This document shows positions 44,224-55,300 of a stretch of 60,545 bases of DNA, in pieces; position 1 is the first letter of the stretch; each line of letters begins with the position of its first letter. The notes below the pieces were generated by a model. The model saw only the letters and a list, made by a program, of their open reading frames with translations, ran no database searches and had not been told where the DNA came from. Origin of the DNA: Dysgonamonadaceae bacterium (GTDB taxonomy: Bacteria > Bacteroidota > Bacteroidia > Bacteroidales > Azobacteroidaceae); NCBI GenBank assembly GCA_031272075.1, contig JAISUK010000051.1, positions 1 to 60,545 on the forward strand. Reading direction: 5' to 3'. Both the position numbers and the translations under genes were made by a program.

Positions 44224-47200
44224 TTAAAAAGTTGCATTAATTGAGAATGACAAGTCGCGTGCAAACGGGTAGCTCAATCCGCGTTCAATACGGATGGACG
44301 AGAACGTGGCAATATCGTTAAGATTGAATGAGAGCCGCAGCCGTTGCATACGGAATTTGCGATAGACGGACGACGGAAATTCATACCAGGCGCTGACGGA
44401 CGAGATGCTCAACTCATTTCTGTCTTGCACGAAACGGGTGGTAGCGCGGGTCATTTCGCTGGAATTGAATTTTTTGTACTGCGTGGCTTGTCCTTCTTTT
44501 TGCCAGCGTCCGGCCAGCAGACGTTTATCCACATTGTAGTTGATGTCCACATTTTCCACCCGATCGACCAATGTAGAATTATACATTTGGCAACCGGTAA
44601 GGTATGTGAGGGTAGCGCTCATGCCGATTCCGCAGTATTCAGCGGAAAATCCTCCGGTACCTCGGTATTTTGGGGCGGCATCGCCGGCAGCTATCATATC
44701 ATCCGCCGAATAACTGTCGGTGAGTGAGCCATCTTTTTTGATGTAGATTTCATCGCCCGTTTGCGGATCAATTCCTGCCGATGGGACTGCCCAGATGGTG
44801 TTCATCGAGAGACCGTCCTGGTACATCAGCACCGGCGTGGTAGTGCCTGCATCTTCTGCCAGTTTCATCATGGTTTCGTTGTACTCCCTCATGCTTTCCG
44901 ACAGGCGGATGATTTTGTTCCGGTTGTTGACCAATGAACCGTAGATATTGACAAAGCCTGTTTTGCCCTGCCAAACGGTATAGGTAGCTTTCACTTCGAT
45001 GCCGGAATTGCGAACCAGTCCGAGATTGTCTTTCACGGTCGCGAAACCGGTGGAAGTCGGGATACTGACGTCGGTCAACATGTTTTCCGTGTCGGCGGAA
45101 TACCAGTCGAACGAGAGCGACAATCCCGCTATACGGGCATCTAAACCGATGTTTTTGTCTTTCTTTTGCTCCCATTTCAACGAAGAATTGGGCATGTTGT
45201 TGAGATAAGCGCCGGTCATATAGTTGGTATATCCTCCATAAGTGACGCCAGAAAAATACTTGTAGGTAGCGATGGCGGCATTCGTATCGAAGTTCTGATT
45301 GCCGGTAAGACCGATGGACGCCCTCAGTTTGAGTTGTTTAATCCATTCGATCTCTTTGGCAACCCCCTCGTTGTGGATGTTCCATCCCAATCCGAACGAC
45401 CAGCTGTTGGCCCAGCGGTTGTCAGATCCATAGAGCGAAGAAGCGCTCTCGCGCAGGGTGAAATCGGCCAAGTAGCGGTTGTCGTAGTCATACGAAGCGG
45501 CCAGCAGGAAACTTGCCTGACGGTTAATAGACGAAAAACCGACCGGCGTCATTCCGGCGGCATATTGCCTGGCGAAGGTGATGTCTGCTTTCTGGTTGTT
45601 GGAAAATCCTTCGGCAGTATATTGATAAGCTGAATACTTCTCTTCGGAGACGAAAAATCCCGCATTGGCAAACAGGCTGTGCAGTCCGATCTGTCGGTTG
45701 TAGTTCATATTGAAGTCGCCCGACAGAGAGTTGGATTTTCCGGTTTCCATGACATAGCGTCCACGACGAATTATATCGCTCTGGCTGGTATATTTAGCAA
45801 ACATAGAATGTTGTGCCGGATAGAAATCGTCGGCGCCGTTGCGTTTCTGTGCGACGCCTACCCGCATGGTTGCTTTCCATTCGGGCGTAATCAGCCATTC
45901 GATGTAGAAATTGTTGACGAACCTGAGATAGTCTGCCGTAATACTGGTTCCGATGGTCGCATCGTACAAAGGATTAGGCACCATCAGATTGCCGCTGTAT
46001 TCCGCCCAGCGCACTGCGCGTCCGTCGGCATCGACAGCCTGCCAGTAGGGGTTCATTTTTGTGTAATCGCCGAAACTGCCGTAGGGAGAATCGTCGCTTT
46101 TGTTAGAAACGACCGACAGAATATTTCGGAAAAGGAGGTTCTGACGGCGGTAAGAGAGGTTGACATCGCCGGAGATGTTTTGGCGGTCTGAGCCTTTCAT
46201 GACGCCCGTCACCTGATTGTAAGTGAAATCGAGTGTAGCGCGCAGATTCCGGGCGTCTCCCACCTCCACATTCAGGTTGTGCTTGTGGCCAATTCCGGTA
46301 CGCAGCGGCTTGGAGAGCCAATAGGTATCCAATCCTTCCAGGATCAGCTTCTTACGGGTATTATACAATTGATCGTAGCCAAGCTGGTAGTTGACGTCGT
46401 TGCTGGTATAAACGCCGTCCAGCCGTTCTGCTTCCAATTTCTCCCAGGCATTGCAGAGGTTGTAGCTGGTCAGATCGGGCATTTCTAACGACACACTGCC
46501 GTTGTAGGTCACCCGTTGCTGGTTGCCTGTCAGCCGCTTGGTTTCGATCACAATAACGCCGTTGGCAGCCTGTGAGCCATACAGCGCTTTGGCTGCGGCA
46601 TCTTTCAGGATCGTAATGCTTTCTATCCGGTTCATATCCATATCCATGACGGTCTCCACAGTGGTTTCAAAGCCATCCAGAATAAACAGCGGCTGATTGG
46701 GCTGATTTTGGTAATTGCTTTTCAGCGAGCTGCTTTCCGTCGTTGGGAAACTCGACGTTCCCCGCATAGAGACATCAGGCAGGGTGTTCGGATCGGAACC
46801 CATCGTGAAGTTATCCGCGATGTAGATGGTCGGATCCAGATTTTTCAAACTTTGAAACACGTTGCGGTTGCCTACCCGCATCAGTTCGCTGCCGGAGATG
46901 GTGGAGGCGGCGCCCGTAAAGCTCTCGGCCTTACGCATGTAGATACCTGTCACAATCAATTCGTTGAGGCGGTTGTCGTTGACGAGTGTGATGTTTTTCA
47001 CCAGATCGCCTGCGCCTTTTTCAATTTCTATCCGTTGTGTTGTCAAACCAACGTAAGAGAACTGCATGACGACGGCGATATCGGCAGGAATCGCCACGGT
47101 ATACTTCCCGTCGTTGTCAGTAATGACGGTTGAGATCGGCGCAGCGCCTGTCCCTGCAACCTGCGAAGAGATCACGATACTCACTCCGAGCAACGGTTGT

Positions 47201-47337
47201 CCATCTTCATCGACTACCTGGCCTGCCACTGTCCGTTTGCCAACGTCATCTGTGGCGGCAATCGATGTCCATGTCGGCAACAGTTGTAATACCATTACCA
47301 ACGATAGCATCAGCAAATGTTTTCTGCTTCTTTTCAT
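44224..47337 (-). CDS. SusC/RagA-family TonB-dependent outer membrane protein
   Basis: This 1,037-residue barrel importer has a signal peptide (about residues 1-28), a carboxypeptidase-D-like domain (about 35-115, VAGQVVDEDGQPLLGVSIVI), a plug with NELIVTGIYMRKAES and AAAKALYGSQAANGVIVIETKR, and a barrel ending SINATF. There is no STN domain and no adjacent sigma/FecR pair, unlike the second locus, so control must come from elsewhere. The start codon lies at the end of a repeated leader element (copy B), and a full promoter match is about 190 bp upstream. Confidence 0.95.
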   Translation of the reverse strand: MKRSRKHLLMLSLVMVLQLLPTWTSIAATDDVGKRTVAGQVVDEDGQPLLGVSIVISSQVAGTGAAPISTVITDNDGKYTVAIPADIAVVMQFSYVGLTTQRIEIEKGAGDLVKNITLVNDNRLNELIVTGIYMRKAESFTGAASTISGSELMRVGNRNVFQSLKNLDPTIYIADNFTMGSDPNTLPDVSMRGTSSFPTTESSSLKSNYQNQPNQPLFILDGFETTVETVMDMDMNRIESITILKDAAAKALYGSQAANGVIVIETKRLTGNQQRVTYNGSVSLEMPDLTSYNLCNAWEKLEAERLDGVYTSNDVNYQLGYDQLYNTRKKLILEGLDTYWLSKPLRTGIGHKHNLNVEVGDARNLRATLDFTYNQVTGVMKGSDRQNISGDVNLSYRRQNLLFRNILSVVSNKSDDSPYGSFGDYTKMNPYWQAVDADGRAVRWAEYSGNLMVPNPLYDATIGTSITADYLRFVNNFYIEWLITPEWKATMRVGVAQKRNGADDFYPAQHSMFAKYTSQSDIIRRGRYVMETGKSNSLSGDFNMNYNRQIGLHSLFANAGFFVSEEKYSAYQYTAEGFSNNQKADITFARQYAAGMTPVGFSSINRQASFLLAASYDYDNRYLADFTLRESASSLYGSDNRWANSWSFGLGWNIHNEGVAKEIEWIKQLKLRASIGLTGNQNFDTNAAIATYKYFSGVTYGGYTNYMTGAYLNNMPNSSLKWEQKKDKNIGLDARIAGLSLSFDWYSADTENMLTDVSIPTSTGFATVKDNLGLVRNSGIEVKATYTVWQGKTGFVNIYGSLVNNRNKIIRLSESMREYNETMMKLAEDAGTTTPVLMYQDGLSMNTIWAVPSAGIDPQTGDEIYIKKDGSLTDSYSADDMIAAGDAAPKYRGTGGFSAEYCGIGMSATLTYLTGCQMYNSTLVDRVENVDINYNVDKRLLAGRWQKEGQATQYKKFNSSEMTRATTRFVQDRNELSISSVSAWYEFPSSVYRKFRMQRLRLSFNLNDIATFSSIRIERGLSYPFARDLSFSINATF

Positions 47338-47452
47338 ACGTCCTTAATTTGTTTTTAAAAGGTCGTATGGAACTTGCATGTCATTCTTGTCATCAACTTG
47401 GATGTTTGAAAATCATGCTCGTTTCATACATCAATAATTTGTTTTCAAAAGG
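47335..47452 (-). repeat. Dispersed leader repeat, copy B, ending at the susC start codon
   Basis: On the minus strand, 47427 down to 47335 is about nine-tenths identical to the fabD leader (13821-13915) and ends GGACGTATG, the susC start. Upstream (47452-47428) the segment CCTTTTGAAAACAAATTATT repeats the element's own 3' end, so a further partial unit precedes it in tandem. Bases 47400-47427 are identical over 28 nt to 56701-56728. Confidence 0.8.
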
Positions 47453-47522
47453 TTATAATGCTTTTTTTTTGTCTGAATTCAACTTTACGTTGATTACAAA
47501 ATGCCTTTCTACTCAGAGCAAA

Positions 47523-47554
47523 CAAACATACAACGTTAAAATAAAATGCCCAAA
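47523..47554 (-). promoter_or_regulatory. Bacteroidetes promoter of the third SusCD operon
   Basis: On the minus strand TTTG (47554-47551) is followed after exactly 20 bp by TATGTTTG (47530-47523). This predicts a transcript starting near 47516 with a leader of about 180 nt that contains the whole repeat element. Confidence 0.7.
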
Positions 47555-47560
47555 AAGGGC
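47548..47560 (-). terminator. Possible terminator of the efflux operon
   Basis: On the minus strand GCCC-TTTTT-GGGC is followed by ATTTTATTTT. The stem is only 4 bp and overlaps the -33 box of the next promoter, so this is weak. Confidence 0.35.
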
Positions 47561-47611
47561 CGAAAGGCGAGACAAATGTAATAAAAAAGTTGGATTTATT
47601 TCGTCGATCAC

Positions 47612-50600
47612 TCAATTTTGCAAAGAATTATTATCTTTTTTTTGTTTTCCTACTCCCATAAACAGGGGCAAAAACAAAAACAATCCAACGAGCGACATTA
47701 CAAGCCCGCCGATGGTGCCTGCTGCCAACGGATACCAGAACGATTCGCGTTGTCCGATCATAAACGGGATAAATCCCAGTACGGTTGAGACGACTGTTAG
47801 GAAAATGGGGCTGATTTTGGCATTCCACGCCTTGATATAAGCCTTGAGAGGAGAGAGGTGTTTCCGTTTGCGGCGTAGATTATTGTATTCATTCAACACG
47901 TATATATTGGCATTGATCGACAGTCCGCACAGCAAAATAAACGAGGCAAACCCCCCTTCGTCGAAACGGAGTTTGAAGAAATAAAACGTCAGGAAAATCC
48001 CGATAAACGAGATTGGGATCACAAAAATGACCAGCAACGGCTGTTTGAGGGAATTGAAAAGGATGCTGCACATAAAGTAGATGATGACAAAAATCAGGAA
48101 CAGCAGTGGATATTGATGCCTGACTTCAGCGCCCCAGCCCCAATAACGCTGTTGCGATTCAATCGAATAGCCCATTGGCAAAATCTTGCGGGTTTCCTCG
48201 ATGTCATTTTTCATGACATTCATCCCTTGATCGTAGGAACCGATGTATTCATATTGCACGCAAAGTTTGTATTGCTGGTTTTCTTTCACGATATCTCTTG
48301 GCGCTTGAACAAGCTCGATGTCCGCCAAATCGCCGAATTTAAACTCACGTTCGGCGCTCGCTTCAAACGGGAAATATTTCAACGACCAGACATCATATTT
48401 CTTTGCCCGCTGCGAATAGAGCAGAATCTGCTCATCGCCGTAGTCGCCTCTGATTGAGCCTACCATTACCGGACGGTGGAACATCGACGTCGTCGCACCC
48501 ATCAAATCGTAGGGACGAAAACTGCCTTCCGCGATTTTTTGCGGATTTAATTTGAAGATAAATTCTTCATAATCGTCTTTGTAATAACTGAATCGTGAAT
48601 TGATTATCACATCTTTGATTCTGCGGTGCTCAAGCAGACGACGTTTAAACGTTTCCGCTTGTTCCCACAATTCGTCGTAATTGAAACCATAAAGATTGAT
48701 TTGGTTTTGTCCGGCATTTTCCCTGACGTCGTTGCTGAAGCCGTCGCCGAAGCCATTCACCTGCCAGCTGCCGCCGCCCAATTGGGTCGCTTTCCAGATC
48801 AGTTCGTTTTTCAACATATACGGAAAACCTGTCCGTGCGCTTTCTTTGGTAAAAAAGATATTGATATTTGCCGATCGTGGCATAACACTGGTAGTAAACA
48901 GCCGGATTTCACGGTGTCCGCTGATAAAACTTTCCATTTTCCGGACCAGGTCGTCCATCTGTTCCAAGGTAGAACCGTCAGGCAGTCGGCCTGCTACAAA
49001 AATCGTCGTTTCTTCATGATCTTTGCGGTCGTTATAGGAATAATACCTGCTTTCGGAAACTTTTTTGGCAAACAGGCGCAATGTTCCGCCGAGGCAAAGG
49101 TCTGTCCACGGTTTGATTTTTTCTTTGTAGACGGCCGAACCCAATGTCTTGTTGTAGGTCTCCGTCAACAACAACGATGCACGTTTTGGTAGTGATAAGT
49201 CTTGTCCCGTTTCAAAAGTTTTGTCGTTATTAATCTTTTCCGGCAAAAGGAAAACCGGCAATCCGAATGTCAGGACAATCACAATACATATCGGCACTTT
49301 CCAGCGCCAAACAAAACGGCACAATGCCGCATAACACCGGTTGAAAAAAAATGAAAAATGATTGCGTTTTAACTTGTTACGCTTTCGTTGTATCCCCAGT
49401 TTCTCTATCAGCGCCGGCACCAGGAAGAGTGCGACAAACAACGACACCGCCAGATTTACCATAATCACTTTTGCAAAATCCAGCAGGTTAAACCGCACAA
49501 TTTCGTTGAGGAAGAAGATGATGACCATGGACGCAATGGTGGTCAGCGTAGCCGCCAGGATGGCGGGAAAAGCCAACAGGTTGTTACGCCTGATAATCTG
49601 GTCGGACATCACTATTGTATTATCTATCAACAAAGTAAGCGATATTGTAATCCCCGCAAGCGAATAGAGTTGGATTTCCATTCTGCCGAAATAGTAGAAA
49701 ATAAGCGCTATTGCAATGTTCATCAACAGCGAAAGCGCGATCAGCAGCAAATATTTTAAACTCCTGTAAATCAGCAGTACAAAAATAAGCAAGATAATCA
49801 TTGTCATGCCGCTGCGAAAATACACTTTGTTCAGTTCTTCGTCGATATAATCCGTTGCGTCGTATTGAAGATGCATCTCATAAGCAGGCGGGAACAGCGC
49901 TTCCTGCGCTTTCAGACAAGCCTTGACCGCCGCACCCAGTTCCAATTGATTGGCGCCTTCCTCCGCCGTAATCTCTAAAGTGACGGAATTAAGTCCGTTG
50001 ATACGGTAATAGCTGTTCGGTTCCGCTTCGCGATAGGAGATGGTTACCAGTTTACCGAGCGGGATCAGTTGTCCTTCCACATTGGCCACCGTCAGTTGCA
50101 TAAAATCGGAAATATCGTGGAAAGACTCGCTCGGTCTGCAAGCCACACGCAACCATTCCCGCGTTCCATGTTCCTCTGTCCAGGCCATGCCGAGCAAGCT
50201 CTTGTTCAAACTTTCCGTGATGGCCGAACGGATATTTTCAGGAGAGAGATGGAGTTCTTCCAATTGCTTGTGGTCGTATTCGAGTCGCCATTCCATGGGG
50301 GTAGCGCCGCCAACTCCGACCGACTTCACGCCATCAATCTGCGCAATTTTCGGTTTAATGATTTTCTCCACATACTGACAAATCACAATCGGCGTTGCCG
50401 GCGCATTGACGGTATAAGTGAGGAATGGGCGCGAAGCTTCAGCGCTTGACCGTGTCTGCGAAATATAGGGATACCCGACATTGTCGGGCAAAAACGGCTT
50501 GGTCTGGCGCACAACTGTCGAGACTTCAAACCGCACGGCGTCGATGTCGACATGTTTGTCGAAATCAATGTCGATATGACCGCCGCCGTTTCGCGAAGTG

Positions 50601-50827
50601 GAAGATATGTTTCGCACGCCCTTGATGCGACTCAGCATTGCTTCCAGTTTCGAGGTCGCCTCCATCTCAACCACCCGCGGCGAACTGCCCGGCATAGAAA
50701 ACCCCACGCCGAGATGCGGCAAATCGCGGGAGGGCTTCAATTTCACAGTCAGTTGTGGAATCAAAGCAATGCCCGCAATGCTCAAGCAGACGAATACGAG
50801 GATGGTGGAGAAAGCGGAAGCTTTCAT
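47612..50827 (-). CDS. RND-superfamily efflux permease (second in operon)
   Basis: This 1,071-residue inner-membrane pump uses proton influx to export drugs or other small molecules. It has the RND plan: a membrane helix at the N-terminus, a large periplasmic loop (about 35-320), a helix bundle with LLIDNTIVMSDQI in TM4 (one Asp of the proton relay kept), a second loop and a second bundle. In TM10 the usual relay Lys is replaced (GLSINANIYVLNEYN). It is the last gene of the order MFP, RND, TolC, RND, and may work with the first RND as a mixed pump (inference). The substrate is unknown. Confidence 0.93.
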   Translation of the reverse strand: MKASAFSTILVFVCLSIAGIALIPQLTVKLKPSRDLPHLGVGFSMPGSSPRVVEMEATSKLEAMLSRIKGVRNISSTSRNGGGHIDIDFDKHVDIDAVRFEVSTVVRQTKPFLPDNVGYPYISQTRSSAEASRPFLTYTVNAPATPIVICQYVEKIIKPKIAQIDGVKSVGVGGATPMEWRLEYDHKQLEELHLSPENIRSAITESLNKSLLGMAWTEEHGTREWLRVACRPSESFHDISDFMQLTVANVEGQLIPLGKLVTISYREAEPNSYYRINGLNSVTLEITAEEGANQLELGAAVKACLKAQEALFPPAYEMHLQYDATDYIDEELNKVYFRSGMTMIILLIFVLLIYRSLKYLLLIALSLLMNIAIALIFYYFGRMEIQLYSLAGITISLTLLIDNTIVMSDQIIRRNNLLAFPAILAATLTTIASMVIIFFLNEIVRFNLLDFAKVIMVNLAVSLFVALFLVPALIEKLGIQRKRNKLKRNHFSFFFNRCYAALCRFVWRWKVPICIVIVLTFGLPVFLLPEKINNDKTFETGQDLSLPKRASLLLTETYNKTLGSAVYKEKIKPWTDLCLGGTLRLFAKKVSESRYYSYNDRKDHEETTIFVAGRLPDGSTLEQMDDLVRKMESFISGHREIRLFTTSVMPRSANINIFFTKESARTGFPYMLKNELIWKATQLGGGSWQVNGFGDGFSNDVRENAGQNQINLYGFNYDELWEQAETFKRRLLEHRRIKDVIINSRFSYYKDDYEEFIFKLNPQKIAEGSFRPYDLMGATTSMFHRPVMVGSIRGDYGDEQILLYSQRAKKYDVWSLKYFPFEASAEREFKFGDLADIELVQAPRDIVKENQQYKLCVQYEYIGSYDQGMNVMKNDIEETRKILPMGYSIESQQRYWGWGAEVRHQYPLLFLIFVIIYFMCSILFNSLKQPLLVIFVIPISFIGIFLTFYFFKLRFDEGGFASFILLCGLSINANIYVLNEYNNLRRKRKHLSPLKAYIKAWNAKISPIFLTVVSTVLGFIPFMIGQRESFWYPLAAGTIGGLVMSLVGLFLFLPLFMGVGKQKKDNNSLQN

Positions 50828-50857
50828 AGACTAACTAATAACTGATACATGATCGTT

Positions 50858-52363
50858 TTATTCAAGGAATACTTCAATATTCTGGTTTTTCTCGAAATCA
50901 AACAGGGTCATTTTCCGTATCTTGTAATAACTCAACCAATAATTTTTCAGTGCGGAAAGGTAGTTTTTCCGAGCATCCTTTTGACGGTTGAGCGACAGGG
51001 TAAGGCTATTGACATCGGCTTTCCCGATCATAAACCGTTCTTTTGTTTCCGCGTATGCACGGTTTGCAAGTTCTACTGCCTCTTCCGCACTTTCAATCAT
51101 GCCTTGCTGCATATTGAAATCGCTGATGGTCATGACCACATCCTGGTCGAGGCTGATTTCTTTCTGTTCGGCGGAGATTTTCGCAACCATCAGGCTGTTG
51201 CGAGCCATATTCGCCTTGCCTTTGCGCACACCCCAGTCTACCAGCGGGATCGAAAACCCGATCGACACCACATCTTGTTGCGAGGGATTGAGATATGCGT
51301 CGCGGAAAGTCGGCGCCACCTGGTTGAATCCAACGCTCACATTGAAAGATGCATCGAAGATGGCGCTTTTGACCGCCTGGTCGAGATTGCGTTCTGCCTC
51401 CAGCACTTGCTGTCGGTTTTCGAGAAATTCCGGATTGTTTTCATGGGCAAAGCGAGCGGCTTCATCCACCGAGATGTTGATGTCTTTCGGACGACTGGGC
51501 AATGTCAAGTGGATTTGCGCCTCTTTTTCGAGGTTGAGAAAGGAGACAAACGCCGTCATTGCTCGCTTGAGGGAGATTTCTGCGTTTTTCAGTGAATTGC
51601 GCGAATTGATGATATCCAGTTTCAGGGTCAGCAAGTCGGCCTGTGAAATGGCGGCAATCTTCTTGCGTTCTTCTCCTGTTTGGTACAGTTTTTCTGCCGA
51701 CTCAAGGTTATCGACCGCCATGTCGTATTCCGATTGAGCCATCGCCAGATCGAAGAAATACCCGATTGACGTTACCGAGATCTCTTCACGGCTTGCCAAA
51801 AACTGCTGTTTCGCTTTTTTGAATTTCAGCGGCTCGATCCGTTTTTCCCACTTAAAACTGTTGAAGCCGAACAAATCCTGTTGATATCCGATCCTGAAAG
51901 GCACGGAAGTGTATTGCGAAGAAACATTATCGCCCATATTGCGGATATAACTCAATTCGCTGTCGAGGTAGAATGTGCCGCCGGTGAGGTCAAAATTCTG
52001 TCTGATCGACAGGTTGCCCGACGAATAGAGCGACTGCTGTTCACGATAGACATCCACATTGTTGGCATAATCGTAGCGTCGCGTGATATCACGGTAATAT
52101 TGCAGGGGCGTCAGTTGCAGATTGAGCGACGGCAATCGTGCGGCTTTGTAAGAGCGAAACGCCCAATAGCTATAGAGATACTGGTTTTTGGCAATAAACG
52201 CCTGCAACGAACTGTCGGAAGCAATTGTTATTGTCTTCTGCAAAGTCAACTCCACCGTCTGCTGCGGGAATAGTGCGGCAGGGACAAGAAAGAAGAATCC
52301 CCATACGCAAAAGGCGAGCCTATTGCTTATCATCCATTTCCAAATAAAATGTTTCTTCATCAT
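50858..52363 (-). CDS. TolC-family outer membrane efflux protein
   Basis: This 501-residue outer-membrane channel protein links the RND pumps to the outside. It has a signal peptide (after a basic MMKKHFIWKWM start, ending about FPQQ) and two OEP repeats with long amphipathic helices (LESAEKLYQTGEERKKIAAISQADLL and AYAETKERFMIGKADVNSLTL-type repeats, each with the conserved G-x-x-x-x-x-x-L pattern). It lies between the two RND genes (3 bp and 30 bp gaps), so all are one transcript. Confidence 0.93.
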   Translation of the reverse strand: MMKKHFIWKWMISNRLAFCVWGFFFLVPAALFPQQTVELTLQKTITIASDSSLQAFIAKNQYLYSYWAFRSYKAARLPSLNLQLTPLQYYRDITRRYDYANNVDVYREQQSLYSSGNLSIRQNFDLTGGTFYLDSELSYIRNMGDNVSSQYTSVPFRIGYQQDLFGFNSFKWEKRIEPLKFKKAKQQFLASREEISVTSIGYFFDLAMAQSEYDMAVDNLESAEKLYQTGEERKKIAAISQADLLTLKLDIINSRNSLKNAEISLKRAMTAFVSFLNLEKEAQIHLTLPSRPKDINISVDEAARFAHENNPEFLENRQQVLEAERNLDQAVKSAIFDASFNVSVGFNQVAPTFRDAYLNPSQQDVVSIGFSIPLVDWGVRKGKANMARNSLMVAKISAEQKEISLDQDVVMTISDFNMQQGMIESAEEAVELANRAYAETKERFMIGKADVNSLTLSLNRQKDARKNYLSALKNYWLSYYKIRKMTLFDFEKNQNIEVFLE

Positions 52364-52366
52364 CTT

Positions 52367-55300
52367 TTAGTTCTTAGTTCTATAAATTCTCCAGTAGACC
52401 AGCGGCACAAAAAACAGGCTCACCGGTGTGCCGATCACCATTCCGCCGATGGTAGCGATGGCCAAAGGTTTTTCGAGTTCCGAACCCATATCGCTGCTGA
52501 AAAGGAGCGGAAGCATACAAACCACCGAAGTGAGCAAAGTCATCAGGATGGCTTTCATACGGCGGCGACCGGCCTCGTGGATGGCATCCATCAGCGCCAT
52601 TCCTTCGCGCCGCAACTGGTTCATCACGTCTACTTTGAGGATGCTGTCGTTGATGATCATACCGCAAGAAACCACGATACCGATCGCCGACATCAGGTTC
52701 AGGCTGTGACCCAGCAGCATCAGCAAGGCAAGCGAAGCGGTGAGGTCTATCGGGATTTCAAGCAGCACAATGAACGGCTGTACGAAGCTCTCGAACTGTG
52801 CCGACAGTATAAAATACATCAACAAGATAGAAATCAGCAGGATGACCGCCAATTCCGCGAGCATCTTCTTGTTGAAGAAATAGGCACCGGAAAAATCTAC
52901 TTTCCAGAAATCCGTCTCCCGCACATCGTCGCGAGCGATCTGCATGATCTGTTCCACATTGTCGGTCTGGAAATAGTTGAGCGGGATATATTCACCATTC
53001 CTTCCCGCCACAATGCTTTTCAGGTCTTCAGCGGGAGAGGTAGAAACGAAGAACGAAAGCGGGATTTTCGACACAAACGCCTTATCATCCGGCGGCAAAT
53101 CGACCGTCGTATTGTCGATCACATCGCGGATATTCTGTTCTTCATAACCGATCACGATGGGCAAATATTGTTGGTACGAGCGCAACAGCGCAAATTCGTT
53201 TTCGCGGAATCCTGTTTGCAGCGCCTGCAACACCTGCCCTTGCGAAACGCCGTAGAGCAGCAGTTTTTCCATGTCGATGTGGATATTCAACTGTTTTTGG
53301 AAAGCATTGCTTGTAGGCGTTTCTCCTGTTTTCCGTGCAAAAGATGCTTCCAAATCACGGATTGTCTGTGCATCAAGCGTTTCGATGTCTTCTTCGCGCA
53401 TGGTATAATATTCTACCGTCAGATCGGGGTCGCCTGTGGTAAATATTTTTTCAAAGATATTGTCTACCGGAGAAAATGACACCACTGCATTGGGGTAATT
53501 TTCCGAAAAATAGTCGGTTATCTTCTGCTGCACAGCCGGAATGTCTTGTTTTTGCGTGGTTTTGAGGTAGATTTCCGTTTCCGACGACGACTGTTCCTGT
53601 TCGCGGTTGAGCAGGAACTGCTGGGCAGCCACAAGCGCAGCATTTTCTACCACCCGATTGTCGAGCGTCGCAATGAAATCATTTGTGCGACGGGCATTTT
53701 CACGGACATGGATATTGGCATTCCAGTCGATTTTCACCAGGAACTCGTTGCGGCTGATGTCCGGCATTTTCTCTTTTGGGATTGCCCTGAACAGGATGAC
53801 GCACAGCGGCAAAATCGCAAGTACGCCCACTGTGGAAGCGACTTTATGACGAAATACCCATCCGATGCAAGCATCATAAATCCGATCGAGCAGCGCATCC
53901 CCGCTGTTCCCGCCGTCGGGACCTTTCCGACGTTTTTCGTCCGGATCGTCCAGCCGTTCTTTTCGTTTCCCGAATGTCAGTTTGTAAAGCACCGGCAGCA
54001 GCATAATCCCTGTAAAATAGGACACAATCAACCCGGCCGTAACCGAAAATGCTTGGTCGAAAAACAGCGCTCCTGCAATTCCGCTCATAAACACGAGCGG
54101 CACAAACACCGAAATCGAGGTGAACATCGAACTCAGCATCGGCGCAATCACTTCATTTGTCCCTTTCACGCAGGCGTCGTCGAGCGTCAATCTGCGTTGC
54201 CGGTATTGCCCGATGTTGTCGGTGACGATAATCGAATTGTCGATCATATTGCCGAGCGCAAGAATCAACCCGGTGAGTGACACCACATTGAGCGATACAC
54301 GGCACAAGTAGAAAAACATCAGACTGATCACCAGGGCTACCACCATCGTCAATCCGATGATCAGCGGTGAACGGATGTCGCGCATGAAGAATACCGACAC
54401 CAGACAGACGAAAAGGAATGCCAGGAGCAGGTTTTGTTGAAGGTTGGAAATGGTATAATCAAGCAATTCAGTCTGGTTTTGGGAGATCGAAAATTCCAAT
54501 TCGGGGTATTTTTTTTTCAGGTTGTCGATGCTTCTGCCGATGGCCTTTTGCAGGTCAGACATATTGGTATCCGACTGCTTGATGATCGACAACACCACCG
54601 CACGATTGCCGTTGTAAAACGCCATTCCGCGTTCTTCTTCCGGGGCTATTTCCACACTTGCCAGGTCGCGAAGTTGGTAAATTCGGTTGTTTTGGCGGAT
54701 ATAGAGGTTACGGATATCTTCGACAGTGCGCATCACTTCCGAAAAACTGATGTTGTATTCATAATAACCGTCGCGTACATTGGCGCTGACACCTTCGAAA
54801 TTGCCGTTACGCAGACTTTCTTCCAGCCGTGCGAGCGAGATGCCGCTGATAGCCATTTTATCACGGTCGGGCTGGATGATGACACGTTTGCCTACCAGTC
54901 CGGTCATATCCACCATCGCCACTTCCGGCAGCTGCTCGATTTGTCGGCGAATCACCATTTCCGCTATCTCACTCATATTGAGGAACGCCTCTTCGTCGTC
55001 GGGTGCATTTCTCAATGTCAGGTTGAGGTTAAACACCGGAATGTCCGTCGCACTGGCTTTGATGACACGCGGACGCTCTGTGCCTGCCGGAGCATTGCGC
55101 ATTGTTTCGTCGATTTTCTCATTCACGTCGATAAAGGCAAGGTCGGTGCTGGCGCCGTACTCAAAATTCAAACGGATTACCGCATTGCCGTCGCGCGTCT
55201 CGGTGCGGATGTCGCGCAGGTTTGATACCTGAAGCAAGCTTCGGCGTATCGCGCTCACCCGTGCATTTTCCAACTCTCGCGCCGACATGTCTTTTCCCGT

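Noticed and set aside
47335..47452. Leader repeat as a CRISPR array or riboswitch of known class
   Set aside because: There is one and a fraction unit with no spacers, and no known riboswitch core could be recognised by eye.
52349..53479. Plus-strand frame of 376 codons opposite the first RND pump
   Set aside because: Shadow of a certain RND gene. The sequence is rich in His, Gln and Arg without hydrophobic periodicity or known motifs.
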